Origin: Acetobacteraceae bacterium
Lineage (GTDB): Bacteria; Pseudomonadota; Alphaproteobacteria; Acetobacterales; Acetobacteraceae
Direction of reading: 5' to 3'
Assembly: GCA_025452005.1 (NCBI GenBank)
Contig: JANWJK010000101.1
Coordinates: forward strand, 1-58,516
DNA length: 58,516 nucleotides
The notes below the pieces were generated by a model that made no database searches, had not been told where the DNA came from, and saw only the letters and a program-made list of their open reading frames with translations. Shown here in pieces: positions 1 to 8,426 of this stretch (the first letter of the stretch is position 1; every line of letters starts with the position of its first letter). The position numbers and the translations under genes are program-made.

Positions 1-571
1 CCTTCTTGTTCAGGTTGACGCAGTAGTTCGACAGCGCGTCCTGGTTCCGCCGGTTCGGCTTCTCCTCGCGCTCCTGCTCCTGGTGAGCCTCGGGCTGGCT
101 GCCGGTGCCCTGCACCGGGCGCTGCGCCGAACGCCCGGGCGCCTTGGCGATGCCGTGGCTGATGAAATTCACCGCGTCGAGCCGGGTCATGTCCTGCAAC
201 TGCAGGAAGTAGACGGCGTGGCTCTCCCGCTCCGAGAACAGCGCCACCAGCACATTCGCCCCGGTCACCTCGTCGCGACCGGAGGACTGCACGTGGATCG
301 CGGCGCGCTGCACCACCCGCTGGAAGCCCGCGGTCGGCTTCGGATCGCCCGCGCGGTCGGTCGCCAGGCCGGCCAGATCCTTGTCGAGGAACTCCGACAG
401 ATCGCCGCGCAGCTTGTCCAGGTCCACCCCGCACGCGCGCAGCACCGTCGCGGCGTCGGTGTCGTCGGCCAAGCCCAGGAGGAGGTGCTCCAATGTCGCG
501 TATTCGTGGCGACGTTCGCTGGCGAGCGATAGCGCGCGGTGCAGCGTTTGTTCGAGGTTCCGTGAAAGCAT
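1..571 (-). CDS. clpA: ClpA, ATP-dependent Clp protease ATP-binding subunit (N-terminal part, cut by window edge)
   Basis: This is the N-terminal end of the Hsp100 unfoldase that feeds substrates to the ClpP peptidase in the cytoplasm; the rest lies beyond base 1. The protein begins MLSRNLEQTLHRAL and shows the Clp N-domain double repeat: a first half with EYATLEHLLLGL followed by a second with QRVVQRAAIHVQSSG and GANVLVALFSE. The linker after it is Gln/Glu/Arg-rich, as in alphaproteobacterial ClpA. The ATG at 571 is chosen because the family start MLSRNLE is intact. The adaptor gene clpS lies 136 nt upstream on the same strand, the usual arrangement, and supports ClpA over ClpB. No AAA module is visible inside the window, so assignment rests on the N-domain and context. 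Confidence 0.93.
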   Translation of the reverse strand, partial: MLSRNLEQTLHRALSLASERRHEYATLEHLLLGLADDTDAATVLRACGVDLDKLRGDLSEFLDKDLAGLATDRAGDPKPTAGFQRVVQRAAIHVQSSGRDEVTGANVLVALFSERESHAVYFLQLQDMTRLDAVNFISHGIAKAPGRSAQRPVQGTGSQPEAHQEQEREEKPNRRNQDALSNYCVNLNKK

Positions 572-707
572 TGTCGTCGGCGCTCCTACGCGCTGTAGCC
601 TGTGAGCTGGACCCGATCATCCCCGGCGGCCCGACCGGCAGTCAACTCAGGCACATTCCCAATCTTCGCCGCCAGCCGTCCGGTGGTGGATCGCTGGCCT
701 TCTGCGA

Positions 708-1046
708 TCATTCCTTCTCGATCGTGCATTGCAGAGGATGCTGGTTCTGCCGCGCCAGGTCCATGACCTGCGTCACTTTGGTCTCCGCGACCTCATAGGT
801 ATAGACGCCGCACACGCCAACGCCACGGCGGTGCACATGCAGCATGATCCGGGTGGCCTCCTCGCGCGACTTCTGGAAAAATCGTTCCAGAACGTGAACG
901 ACGAACTCCATCGGCGTGTAATCGTCGTTCAGCATCAGGACCTTGTACATCGCGGGCTTCCGTGTTTTCGGCCGCGCCCGGACGACGACGCCGGTGTTCG
1001 GGCTCTCGGTGTTGCTGTTGCCGCCACGCCTGTCGCTGTCGCTCAT
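708..1046 (-). CDS. clpS: ClpS, ATP-dependent Clp protease adaptor
   Basis: A 112-residue adaptor that delivers N-degron substrates to ClpA. The ClpS core is complete: [17 protein letters not shown] carries the Asn and Asp residues of the N-terminal-residue pocket, followed by VLERFF, a helix ending [11 protein letters not shown] with the pocket His, and the C-terminal strand [11 protein letters not shown] use the internal ATG at 1046 (MSDSDRRGG), because the residues encoded further upstream are low-complexity and not conserved in the family. The N-terminal 35 residues are a Ser/Asn/Gly-rich disordered tail, as expected for the part that threads into ClpA. It sits directly upstream of clpA. 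The 136-nt gap between the two shows no clear terminator, so co-transcription is possible. Confidence 0.96.
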   Translation of the reverse strand: MSDSDRRGGNSNTESPNTGVVVRARPKTRKPAMYKVLMLNDDYTPMEFVVHVLERFFQKSREEATRIMLHVHRRGVGVCGVYTYEVAETKVTQVMDLARQNQHPLQCTIEKE

Positions 1047-1221
1047 CGTTCTTCCACGCCCATCTACCGCGACATCCTTGCCAACCTCCGGACGATCCTG
1101 CCCGCTCGCATGGCAGCGGGAACCACACCCGCCGCCTGTCGAAGCACGAACCATATCGGAAGGCAGCGCCGGGTTAAAAGAGCATTGACGCGCAAACATG
1201 AAGCCCGCGTGTCACGGCATG

Positions 1222-1253
1222 AAAAAAGGCCCTGGCGCGGGGCCAGAGCCTTC
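1222..1253 (-). terminator. Rho-independent terminator after the phasin gene
   Basis: Read on the minus strand, AAGGCTCTGGC pairs with GCCAGGGCCTT (one mismatch) around a five- to six-base GC loop, and is followed at once by a run of T. It lies about 70 nt past the phasin stop codon and is placed to end that transcript before clpS. Confidence 0.75.
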
Positions 1254-1320
1254 TTCCACCGACCGGGCCCGCTGGGGGAGGGGCCGGCGGTCCCGTCGGT
1301 ATTCCGTGCCGTTCAGCCGA

Positions 1321-1842
1321 TCAGGCCTGCTTGGCGAACTTCTCCATCGCCAGATTGACCCGGGCGGTGAGCGGCGCCAGCGCCTGCTCGGTCAGCTTCA
1401 TGGAAGCGTCCGTGAGCTTGCCCGACTCGGCAAGTGTCTTCTCCAGCGTCGAGCGCGCCAGGCCGGCCTGGAGGTCGAACGCGTCCTTCAACGACTTCAC
1501 CGAGGACATCGCCTTGAACGTGGTCATCGTCTCGTCGAGCGAGGCCTGCGCGTTGGCCGCAATCTGCTTGCCGATGTCCTGCACCCCGGCTGCCCAGATC
1601 TGCCCGCACTTCACCATCGCTTCGAGGTTGCCCTGGCTGAACGCCATCAGCTCCTCGGCCGTCTTCATCGCCTTTTCCATGCCTTCCTTCACCTTTGCCT
1701 GTGTGTCCGCAAATCCCGCGGCTGCCTGCGTCATGCCGTCCTTCAGCCCCGACACCGTCGACTCGAAGCCTCTGGTGGCCGCATTCGGAGCTTGGTCTTC
1801 CGCCGCAGCGGGTCCTTCGATCATTCTTGGCTTGTTCGCCAT
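1321..1842 (-). CDS. Phasin family protein (PHA granule-associated)
   Basis: A 173-residue amphipathic helical protein of the Phasin_2 type, which coats polyhydroxyalkanoate granules and limits their size. The Phasin_2 core runs from about residue 65 to the end (ELMAFSQGNLEAMVKCGQIW, then ANAQASLDETMTTFKAM and LTEQALAPLTARV), with heptad-like Ala/Leu spacing and no signal peptide or membrane segment. The ATG at 1842 is preceded by CAGGAG about 10 nt upstream; longer readings in this frame run into non-conserved sequence. It is monocistronic: a sigma-70-like promoter lies at 1936-1964 with flanking TGC/GCA dyads, and a hairpin terminator follows. No PHA synthase or depolymerase lies in the window, so the granule role is inferred from the family. 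Confidence 0.9.
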   Translation of the reverse strand: MANKPRMIEGPAAAEDQAPNAATRGFESTVSGLKDGMTQAAAGFADTQAKVKEGMEKAMKTAEELMAFSQGNLEAMVKCGQIWAAGVQDIGKQIAANAQASLDETMTTFKAMSSVKSLKDAFDLQAGLARSTLEKTLAESGKLTDASMKLTEQALAPLTARVNLAMEKFAKQA

Positions 1843-1912
1843 GCACACTGTCTCCTGGTGAGCGGCCGTCGCGAGACGCCACCGCACCTGCGAATTGGTT
1901 GCCGACCCGTTT

Positions 1913-1927
1913 TGCTGCAATGCAGCA
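1913..1927. promoter_or_regulatory. Candidate PhaR-type operator 1 (TGCTGCA-A-TGCAGCA)
   Basis: A perfect 7-1-7 inverted repeat containing CTGC-N3-GCAG. It lies just downstream of the predicted phasin -10 element, about where transcription would begin. CTGC-N3-GCAG-like sites have been described for the PHA-responsive repressor PhaR in alphaproteobacteria; its use here is inferred from position and form. phaR itself is not in the window. Confidence 0.6.
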
Positions 1928-1935
1928 CGAACGGG

Positions 1936-1964
1936 GATATAGGCTACAACCGCCGGTGGATCAA
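1936..1964 (-). promoter_or_regulatory. Predicted sigma-70-type promoter of the phasin gene
   Basis: On the minus strand TTGATC (-35) and TATATC (-10) are separated by exactly 17 nt. The start codon follows about 94 nt downstream. The promoter is bracketed by the dyads at 1913-1927 and 1970-1988. Transcription from it has not been shown. Confidence 0.6.
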
Positions 1965-1969
1965 GCGAC

Positions 1970-1988
1970 TTTTGTGCGCTGCACAAAA
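1970..1988. promoter_or_regulatory. Candidate PhaR-type operator 2 (TTTTGTGC-GCT-GCACAAAA)
   Basis: A perfect 8-3-8 inverted repeat with a TGC-N3-GCA centre, immediately upstream of the predicted phasin -35 box. The same spacing recurs in the dyad at 1913-1927, which suggests one regulator binds both sides of the promoter. Confidence 0.55.
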
Positions 1989-2147
1989 TTCTTGGAAGCA
2001 TCATTGCCGGCCGCTTTTCATCGCCCTGCGGCACGCAAGGAGTTGCATCTAACCCGTTCAATTTTTTCTGTTTTATCCCGATTTCGGCTGGACAGGCGCG
2101 ACCGGCGGCCCCTAGAGTCGATGCGAACCGCCGGAGGTGAGCAACGG

Positions 2148-3362
2148 ATGGCCGGAACGGGGTCTCCCGGACGCAGGTTTATAACGCGTCTCTCCGCTCT
2201 GGCGGCCGTCACTGCCGCGCTTGCCGTCGCACAGCCCACGCAGGCCCGGGCGCAGATCGGCTCCGATCGCTACAGCTCCATCGTGGTGGATGCCGCCACC
2301 GGCAACGTGCTGGAAGCGGCCAACCCGGACGCCCCGCGTCACCCTGCGAGCCTCGCCAAGCTGATGACGCTCTACATGGCGTTCGAGGCGCTGCGCGACC
2401 GTCGCATCACCATCCAGCAATTGGTGCCGATATCGCCGCGCACCGCCGCGACGGAGCCCACAAAGCTAGGGCTCACGCCCGGCACGCGGCTTACCGTGGA
2501 GGAGGCGATCCTCGGCCTGGTCACCAAGTCCGCCAATGACGCCGCGGCGGCGCTCGGCGAACTGCTGGGCGGTTCCGAGGACCGGTTCGCCCAGATGATG
2601 ACACTGCGCGCCCGCGCGCTGGGCATGGGTCGCACAACCTTTACCAATGCGTCGGGCCTGCCCGATCCGGATCAGTGGAGCACGGCCCGCGACCTCGCGA
2701 TCCTCGCGCGACACCTGCTGACGGACTTCCCTGGATTCTATCCCTATTTCAGCACGCATAGCTTCACCTTCCGGAACCGCGTCATCTTCAACCACGACCG
2801 GATGCTGCAGTCCTATCCTGGCGCGGACGGCATGAAGACCGGCTATACCGAGGCGTCGGGCCACAATCTCGTCACCAGCGCCATTCACAGCGGCGTTCGC
2901 CTGATCGGGGTCGTGTTGGGCGCCAGCTCCAACCCGGAGCGCGACGCGCACATGGCAACGCTGCTGGATCAGGGCTTCGAGCAGTTGGACGTGCCGCCCG
3001 AGCGCCGTACTGCGGTGGCGAACCGGCTCCCCAGCCTGGTCGGCACCGCACATGCCGCCAGCCTGGCGGCCCCGTCCGTACGTCCGGCGGCGCATGCGCG
3101 CATAACGGTATCGTGGACGATCCAGGTCGGCAGCTTCGCCAGCGAGCGTGCGGCGCGCGAGGCGGCATCGAACGCACGCCGCGTGGCCGACGGCGGCGAG
3201 ACCCACATAGAGTCAGCCAGCCAGCGCGGCCGGACCATGTGGCGTGCGCAGGTCATCGGGCTGACGCCCGCCGAGGCGCAGGGCGCCTGCTCGGCTCTGT
3301 CACGCCATCGGTCGCCATGCATGGTCCTGCGTCCCGATCAGCGGCAGGTGGCAAGCCGCTGA
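2148..3362 (+). CDS. D-alanyl-D-alanine carboxypeptidase (peptidase S11) with C-terminal SPOR domain
   Basis: A 404-residue exported penicillin-binding protein that trims the terminal D-Ala from peptidoglycan stem peptides. An N-terminal signal peptide (basic start, then LSALAAVTAALAVAQ) ends near ARA at residue 35. All three serine-enzyme motifs are present: S68-L-A-K71, S128-A-N130 and K230-T-G232. After the catalytic domain and an Ala/Pro linker, residues about 315-400 form a SPOR domain (WTIQVGSFASE, ending with CMVL) that binds denuded glycan and would take the enzyme to the division site. The ATG at 2148 is chosen for its strong GGAGGTGA ribosome site seven bases upstream. rpiA converges with only 11 bp between the stop codons. 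A similar SPOR domain occurs in the transglycosylase at 25325-26473. Confidence 0.93.
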   Translation: MAGTGSPGRRFITRLSALAAVTAALAVAQPTQARAQIGSDRYSSIVVDAATGNVLEAANPDAPRHPASLAKLMTLYMAFEALRDRRITIQQLVPISPRTAATEPTKLGLTPGTRLTVEEAILGLVTKSANDAAAALGELLGGSEDRFAQMMTLRARALGMGRTTFTNASGLPDPDQWSTARDLAILARHLLTDFPGFYPYFSTHSFTFRNRVIFNHDRMLQSYPGADGMKTGYTEASGHNLVTSAIHSGVRLIGVVLGASSNPERDAHMATLLDQGFEQLDVPPERRTAVANRLPSLVGTAHAASLAAPSVRPAAHARITVSWTIQVGSFASERAAREAASNARRVADGGETHIESASQRGRTMWRAQVIGLTPAEAQGACSALSRHRSPCMVLRPDQRQVASR

Positions 3363-3373
3363 CCGGTGCCGCG

Positions 3374-4066
3374 TCAGGCGGGTCGCCTGGTGAGCTGCTG
3401 GACGTTGGTTTCGTCGGCGACCAACGCGAGATAAGCCATCCCGATGAAAATGCCGGTCTCCACCACGCCGATCGTCTGACCGATTGCCCCATCCAGCCGC
3501 ACCGGATCGTCGATGGGACCGAATGCGCAGTCGAGGATCAGGTTGCCGCCGTCCGTGCGGAAGGGCTGGCCGTCGCCGCCGCGTCTGAGCGCCGGTTCGG
3601 ACCCCAGGCGGCGCAACCGCTCGTTGGTCGTCTCCCACCCGAACGGCACGACCTCCACCGGCACCGGTGTGGTGCCCCCCAGCCGGTCCACCAGTTTCCG
3701 GCCATCGGCCACGATCACCAGCCGATCCGAGGCGGCCGCGACGATCTTTTCCCGCAGCAGGGCGCCGCCGAGACCCTTGATCAGGTTGAGCGATCCGGTC
3801 TCGATCGCATCGGCGCCGTCGATCGTAAGGTCGAGCCTGCCATGCTCGGCGAAGGTGGTGAGCGGAATCCCGCCGGCGCGCGCCTGCGCCGCGCTGCGTT
3901 CCGAGGTGGGAATGGCGCGGATGCGCAGACCGTCGCGCACCCGGCGGATCAGCGCCTCGATGGCGAACCGCGCGGTGGATCCGGTGCCGAGACCGACGAC
4001 CATGCCGTCCTCTATCATGGCCGCCGCGGCCTCGGCCGCGGTGCGCTTCTGCGCGTCGCGGTCCAT
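3374..4066 (-). CDS. rpiA: Ribose-5-phosphate isomerase A
   Basis: A 230-residue cytosolic enzyme interconverting ribose 5-phosphate and ribulose 5-phosphate in the pentose phosphate pathway. Family motifs are in order: GLGTGSTARFAIEAL (phosphate loop), TSERSAAQA, LDLTIDGADAIE (catalytic Asp region), LIKGLGGALLREKIVA (catalytic Lys), VVPFGWE, and TDGGNLILDC near the end. Length is normal for RpiA. The ATG at 4066 (MDRDAQKRTAAEAAA) is preferred because upstream residues in the frame are Pro/Arg-rich and unlike the family. It is convergent with the D,D-carboxypeptidase and divergent from the TPR protein. Confidence 0.95.
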   Translation of the reverse strand: MDRDAQKRTAAEAAAAMIEDGMVVGLGTGSTARFAIEALIRRVRDGLRIRAIPTSERSAAQARAGGIPLTTFAEHGRLDLTIDGADAIETGSLNLIKGLGGALLREKIVAAASDRLVIVADGRKLVDRLGGTTPVPVEVVPFGWETTNERLRRLGSEPALRRGGDGQPFRTDGGNLILDCAFGPIDDPVRLDGAIGQTIGVVETGIFIGMAYLALVADETNVQQLTRRPA

Positions 4067-4254
4067 CAGCGGCGCACCGCTCGGCCGGGGCGACGGGCGT
4101 GGGCATACATGGCGATGATCATGGGCTGGGGTTCTGATCGACAATCGGTTGCCGCCCGTAGATAGCCGAACCGCATGGTTTGGGCCACTGGCCTATGCGC
4201 CCGCCGCGACAGAGGTCTACGATCCCGCGGCGTCGGCAAAGGCAGGAGGACGCC

Positions 4255-4977
4255 GTGCGGTTCATGGCGCTGGTCGCGCTCACTGTGGGGATTGGCGTGT
4301 TCGGCACGGCGCTGGCGGATACACCCCAGCAGCAGTGGGATTTGTGCGCCGACATCAGTGAGCCGGACCATTCCATCGCCGGCTGCACGGCGCTGATCGA
4401 GGCCGATCAGGAGACGATGGAGAACCTCGCGATCGCCCTCAACAATCGGTCTTCCGCGTACACGCGAAAGGGCCAGAGCGAGCTTGCGATCGCCGATCTC
4501 GACCGGGCACTCCAGCTCAATCCGAATTTCGCCCTCGCGCTCAACAACCGGGGCAATATCTATCTCAAGCAGGGCCAGAACGATCGCGCCATGGCCGACT
4601 TCGACCAGGCCATCGTGCTCGATCCGCAGTACGCCCCCGCCTTCAACAATCGTTGCTGGGTCCGGGCGATCAGCGGTGCACTGCCCGAGGCTCTGGCCGA
4701 CTGCAACGAATCGCTGCGGCTCCGGCCCAATGCGGCAGCGGCTCTCGACAGCCGCGGCCTGGTGAACCTGCGGCTCAACCGACCGGACCAGGCGATCGCC
4801 GATTACGACGCAGCCCTGGCGCTGAGGCCCGCGACGGCGAGCTCGCTCTACGGCCGCGGTCTGGCCTATCTGGCGCAGGGCAACAGCGCCGATAGCGCCC
4901 GGGACATCGCGGCGGCCAAGCAGATCGATCCCGACATCGCCGGCCGATTCCGCGGTTGGGGTGTGGCCGAGCCCTGA
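4255..4977 (+). CDS. Exported tetratricopeptide-repeat protein
   Basis: A roughly 240-residue protein with a signal peptide (FMALVALTVGIGVFGTALA, cleavage near residue 22) followed by about five TPR units. The repeats are easy to see: ALNNRSSAYTRKG, ALNNRGNIYLKQGQNDRAMA, AFNNRCWVRAISG, ALDSRGLVNLRLNRPDQAIA and SLYGRGLAYLAQG. TPR arrays act as protein-docking scaffolds, and the leader places this one in the periplasm. Two Cys residues before the repeats and one pair within them could form disulphides. The GTG at 4255 is chosen for GGAGGA four bases upstream; the ATG three codons later is an alternative. The partner is unknown. Similar proteins in this lineage are usually annotated only as tetratricopeptide-repeat proteins. 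Confidence 0.85.
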   Translation: MRFMALVALTVGIGVFGTALADTPQQQWDLCADISEPDHSIAGCTALIEADQETMENLAIALNNRSSAYTRKGQSELAIADLDRALQLNPNFALALNNRGNIYLKQGQNDRAMADFDQAIVLDPQYAPAFNNRCWVRAISGALPEALADCNESLRLRPNAAAALDSRGLVNLRLNRPDQAIADYDAALALRPATASSLYGRGLAYLAQGNSADSARDIAAAKQIDPDIAGRFRGWGVAEP

Positions 4978-5076
4978 GCGGCGGCACCGGCCGATCGGCC
5001 TTGCGCCCCGCGCTCCGGTTGCGCATCTTGCATGACGACCGCGCGCGCGCCGCGCGAAGCCTGGAGCGAGCCACAG

Positions 5077-5880
5077 ATGGACGGCGGGACCGACGCAAGA
5101 CGCATCACCATCCATGCGCCGGAGGATTTCCGAGGCATGCGTGCCGCCGGCCGGCTCGCGGCCGAGACGCTGGATATGATCACCGAGCACGTGCGGCCGG
5201 GGGTCGCAACCGGCACGCTCGACACGCTGTGCCATGAGTTCATCACCGGGCACGGGGCAGTGCCGGCGCCACTCAACTACCGGGGCTATCCGAAGTCGAT
5301 CTGCACCTCGATCAACCACGTCGTGTGCCATGGTATTCCGGGCGAGCGGAAGCTGGAGAACGGCGACATCCTGAACATCGATGTCACCGTGATCCTGGAC
5401 GGCTGGCACGGCGATTCCTCGCGCATGTATGTCGCCGGCACCGCGTCAACGCGAGCGCGCAACCTGATGGACGTGACCTACGAGGCGATGATGCGCGGCG
5501 TGCAGTCGGTGAAGCCCGGCGTCACGCTGGGCGACGTCGGCCACGTGATCCAGAATTTCGTCGAGGGCCAGCGCTTCAGCGTGGTGCGGGATTTCTGCGG
5601 CCACGGCATCGGCCGGCGCTTCCACGAACCGCCGAACGTGCTGCATTTCGGACGGCCGGGCGAGGGGCCGCTGCTGCGGCCCGGCATGTTCTTCACCATC
5701 GAGCCGATGGTGAACGCCGGCCGGCCCGAGGTGAAGGTGCTGGACGACGGTTGGACCGCGGTAACCCGCGACCGCAGCCTGTCGGCGCAGTTCGAGCACA
5801 TGATCGGCGTGACCGAGACCGGCTGCGAAATCTTCACGCTGTCGCCGGCCGGTTACAGCAAGCCGCCCTACGCGGCGTAA
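5077..5880 (+). CDS. map: Type I methionine aminopeptidase
   Basis: Removes the initiator Met from nascent proteins in the cytosol. The five metal ligands of the pita-bread fold are visible: two Asp in NIDVTVILDGWHGDSSRMY, His in FCGHGIGRRFHEPPNV, Glu in MFFTIEPMVN and Glu in SAQFEHMIGVTE. The substrate-pocket sequence YPKSICTSINHVVCHGIP is canonical. The protein is about 267 residues from the ATG at 5077, which has GGAG about 10 nt upstream; an in-frame ATG at 5032 would add 15 residues that look unconserved. It converges with the binding-protein gene downstream, the stop codons being only 6 bp apart. It is not next to rpsM or secY, so this is a stand-alone map copy. Confidence 0.95.
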   Translation: MDGGTDARRITIHAPEDFRGMRAAGRLAAETLDMITEHVRPGVATGTLDTLCHEFITGHGAVPAPLNYRGYPKSICTSINHVVCHGIPGERKLENGDILNIDVTVILDGWHGDSSRMYVAGTASTRARNLMDVTYEAMMRGVQSVKPGVTLGDVGHVIQNFVEGQRFSVVRDFCGHGIGRRFHEPPNVLHFGRPGEGPLLRPGMFFTIEPMVNAGRPEVKVLDDGWTAVTRDRSLSAQFEHMIGVTETGCEIFTLSPAGYSKPPYAA

Positions 5881-5886
5881 CGATCA

Positions 5887-7143
5887 CTACACCTTGACGA
5901 ACGGACAGCCGCCCTCGTTCAAAGGGCGGAACGACTGCTCGGCTGGGATGGTCCCCGTGACGAACTGGTAGTCCCACGGCTTCTTGCTATCCGCCGGCTT
6001 CTTCGCCTCGAACAGATAGGTCTCGTGGATCTTGCGTCCGTCCACCCTGACCAGCCCCTTCCCCAGCACGTCATCGTCGGTCGGCAACTGCTTCATCATG
6101 TCCACCGTCGCCCTGCCCGAGGCCTTCGCCTTCTCGGACCCGCCTACCGCCTGGGCTGCCTTCAGGTAGTGCAGCAGGCAGGAATAGGCGCCGGCATGGG
6201 TCACGCTGGGATACGCGGTCGGCGTCTTCGGCAGCACCCGTTGGGTGAACGCGCGGGTTCGGTCGTTGAGGTCCCAGTAGAATGGCAGGCACATCAGCAG
6301 GCCTTCGCCGACCTCCAGCCCCATGCCATGCAGGTCGGTGGTCTGCGCCGCCAGCGCCACCATCTTGACCCCGCTCTGCGGCAGCCCGAATTCGCGTGCC
6401 TGCTTCATGCAGTTGACGATGTCCGCGCCGCCATTGGCCAGCGCGATGACCTGCGCGCCGCTCGCCTTGGCGGTCAGCAGGAACGAGGAAAAATCCGTTA
6501 CGCCTGGGAACGGATACTTGGCGACACCCAGCACCTTGCCGCCTGCCGCCTCCACGGCAGCCGAGGAGTCGCGCGTCAGCGACACGCCGAAGGCGTAGTC
6601 CGGCGCGACGTAGAACCAGGTCTTGAACCCCGCCTTGGTGACGGCGGTAGACGAACCGTGGGTCAGCATCCAACTGTCGTAGGTCCAGTGCACCATGTTG
6701 GGCGAGCATGACTTGCCGGTCAGGTCGGCGGTCACCGCGCCGGAGTTCAGGTGCACCTTGTCCTTCTGCGTGCAGAGCGTGTTCATCGCCAGTGCGATGG
6801 CGCTGTTGTTCACCTCCAGCACCGCGTCCACGTCGCCGCGGTCGAACCATTCGCGGACGATATTGAGCGCGATGTCCGTGTTGTTCTGGTGATCGCCGAT
6901 CAGATACTCCACCGCCATGCCCTTGGCTGCCGGATCGAAATCCTCGATCGCCTGACGTGCGCAGGCGATCGACACGGCGCCCGAGTTGGCGCTGTAGGGA
7001 CCGGAGACGTCGGTCAGATGCCCGATCTTCAGAGTACCCGCGGCCCGGGCGGAACGGCTCACCCACGGCGCCGCCAGCGCGGCGATGCCGCCCGCCGTTC
7101 CTGCCAGCATTGCGCGCCGCGACAGGTTGCGTATTCTGGTCAT
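5887..7143 (-). CDS. Branched-chain-amino-acid-type ABC transporter substrate-binding protein
   Basis: A 418-residue periplasmic type I binding protein (Leu/Ile/Val-binding, Peripla_BP_6). The N-terminus carries a twin-arginine-like leader (NLSRRAMLAGTAGGIAALAAP, ending ARA), followed by LKIGHLTDVSGPYSANSG, the ligand-entry strand typical of LivK-like proteins. A later block, AGFKTWFYVAPDYAFGVSLT, is the usual second-lobe motif. No permease or ATPase gene is adjacent. The LVIVD-repeat gene lies 59 nt upstream on the same strand and may share its transcript. In Acetobacteraceae and Burkholderiales such orphan binding proteins are numerous and often bind aromatic or organic acids, so the ligand cannot be inferred. 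Confidence 0.9.
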   Translation of the reverse strand: MTRIRNLSRRAMLAGTAGGIAALAAPWVSRSARAAGTLKIGHLTDVSGPYSANSGAVSIACARQAIEDFDPAAKGMAVEYLIGDHQNNTDIALNIVREWFDRGDVDAVLEVNNSAIALAMNTLCTQKDKVHLNSGAVTADLTGKSCSPNMVHWTYDSWMLTHGSSTAVTKAGFKTWFYVAPDYAFGVSLTRDSSAAVEAAGGKVLGVAKYPFPGVTDFSSFLLTAKASGAQVIALANGGADIVNCMKQAREFGLPQSGVKMVALAAQTTDLHGMGLEVGEGLLMCLPFYWDLNDRTRAFTQRVLPKTPTAYPSVTHAGAYSCLLHYLKAAQAVGGSEKAKASGRATVDMMKQLPTDDDVLGKGLVRVDGRKIHETYLFEAKKPADSKKPWDYQFVTGTIPAEQSFRPLNEGGCPFVKV

Positions 7144-7202
7144 CCGAGCTTTCCCCCGTTGTCTGTTGCCATGCAGCTTCTACCGGCTGCCATCACGGTC
7201 GA

Positions 7203-8411
7203 TCAGACGGTCATCTCCAGCACGTACAGTCCACCCGCGAACCGGTCCACCGCGTAGACCAGCCGGTTCTCGTCCACGTACACGTCGTTGATCATGGCCG
7301 CCTTCATCGGCGATCCGTCCGGCGGATCGGGAATGAACGACGCCACCTCCTTCGGTTGCAGCGGATCGGTGATGTCATGCACCCGCAGGCCGCCGCCGAA
7401 ATATGTACCGAACACCAGCGTGCTGGACTGGAACGCAGGTCCCGCCCGGTTCTCCCACAGGTTGTGCGCGCCGTAACGGCCGCCGATGGCGTAGTCCTCC
7501 ATCGGCGGCAGCGGCAGCGTCGCGATCGAAACCAGATTGTCTTCCCGTCGCGCATCCAGCAGCCACACCAGTTTCGGCCAGTCGGCGCCTTCCGTCCGCA
7601 CGCACTCGTCGCTCACCACCAGCAGGTCGCGATCGAACAGCGGCATCACGGTGTGGGTGAAGCCCGGGAATGGCGGGTGCGGGTTCCAATGCCCGACCAG
7701 CTTCGGCCTGCCGATGTCGGAGATGTCCAGAATGCACGCGCCACCGTCGATGTATCCGACATACGCCCGGTCCGGCCGTTCGGGATATACGTTTGTATTG
7801 TGCGCCCGACAGCCGGTGTCGAACTTCGGATGACGTGGCACCGGCGGCGCCTCGTCGCGCTCCTCCGTTCCCGGATACCACCAGCGGCCGATCTCGCGCG
7901 GCTTCGCCGGATCGCTCACGTCGAACGCGGTGTAGCACTGATCGTCCTTCAGGTTGCGCGGCATGAAGTCGGCCGCGCCGCTGGAACAGTGGATGGTCTT
8001 GCCGTCGATGAACCAGAGCTGATGCACGCCGCGAGAACGCGGGCCCGAACGATCGATGAAGCTGATGCTGCGCGGCTGCTCGGGCGTCGAGATGTCGAAC
8101 AGCTCGATCCCGGCCGGCGTCGCACCGTGCGTGCCGGTCTGGTACGCCACCGCCATGATGTTGTCGCACACCTCCAGCGAGTTGGATCGCACGTTGCGGT
8201 GCGGCAGGTCGGTCTGCGCCACCACGCGTGGCTTCGTCGGATCGGTGACATCGACCGCGGTGAAGTTCTTCGGCGCGCATTCGTGCGCCATCCACATGAT
8301 GCGCCGGCCGCCGGGTGCCAGTTGCAGGCTGATGCCCTCGCCGACATTGCCGAAGCCGCGCATCGTGTCGTGCGAGATCAGGCGGAAATTGTGGGCTTCC
8401 GGTTGTGCCAT
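7203..8411 (-). CDS. LVIVD-repeat beta-propeller-like protein
   Basis: A 402-residue protein built of LVIVD-type repeats: ENFTAVDVTDPTKPRVV-like units, IELFDISTPEQPRSI, YTAFDVSDPAKPREIG, CILDISDIGRPKLVG and LRVHDITDPLQPKEV each give one blade. No signal peptide is visible, so it is probably cytoplasmic. Start: MAQPEAHNFRLISHDTM gives the ATG at 8411; longer in-frame sequence overlaps the divergent CobW gene and is rejected. The function of the family is unknown. Its start lies only 15 bp from that of the CobW-family GTPase on the other strand, so each promoter must sit within the other gene. The binding-protein gene follows 59 nt downstream in the same direction. Confidence 0.87.
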   Translation of the reverse strand: MAQPEAHNFRLISHDTMRGFGNVGEGISLQLAPGGRRIMWMAHECAPKNFTAVDVTDPTKPRVVAQTDLPHRNVRSNSLEVCDNIMAVAYQTGTHGATPAGIELFDISTPEQPRSISFIDRSGPRSRGVHQLWFIDGKTIHCSSGAADFMPRNLKDDQCYTAFDVSDPAKPREIGRWWYPGTEERDEAPPVPRHPKFDTGCRAHNTNVYPERPDRAYVGYIDGGACILDISDIGRPKLVGHWNPHPPFPGFTHTVMPLFDRDLLVVSDECVRTEGADWPKLVWLLDARREDNLVSIATLPLPPMEDYAIGGRYGAHNLWENRAGPAFQSSTLVFGTYFGGGLRVHDITDPLQPKEVASFIPDPPDGSPMKAAMINDVYVDENRLVYAVDRFAGGLYVLEMTV

Positions 8412-8426
8412 GCGCGGTTCTCCCCG

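Noticed and set aside
1271-1285. GGGGGAGGGG motif near the phasin terminator resembling the kdp repeat arm
   Set aside because: Only a short part of the arm is present and no second arm is near, so it is not another repeat copy.
4990-5001. Small palindrome GGCCGATCGGCC after the TPR gene
   Set aside because: Only six-base arms without T run; not a convincing terminator.
6957-8426. Long in-frame extension upstream of the CobW start
   Set aside because: It would overlap the LVIVD gene fully; conserved CobW sequence starts only at about 8460.
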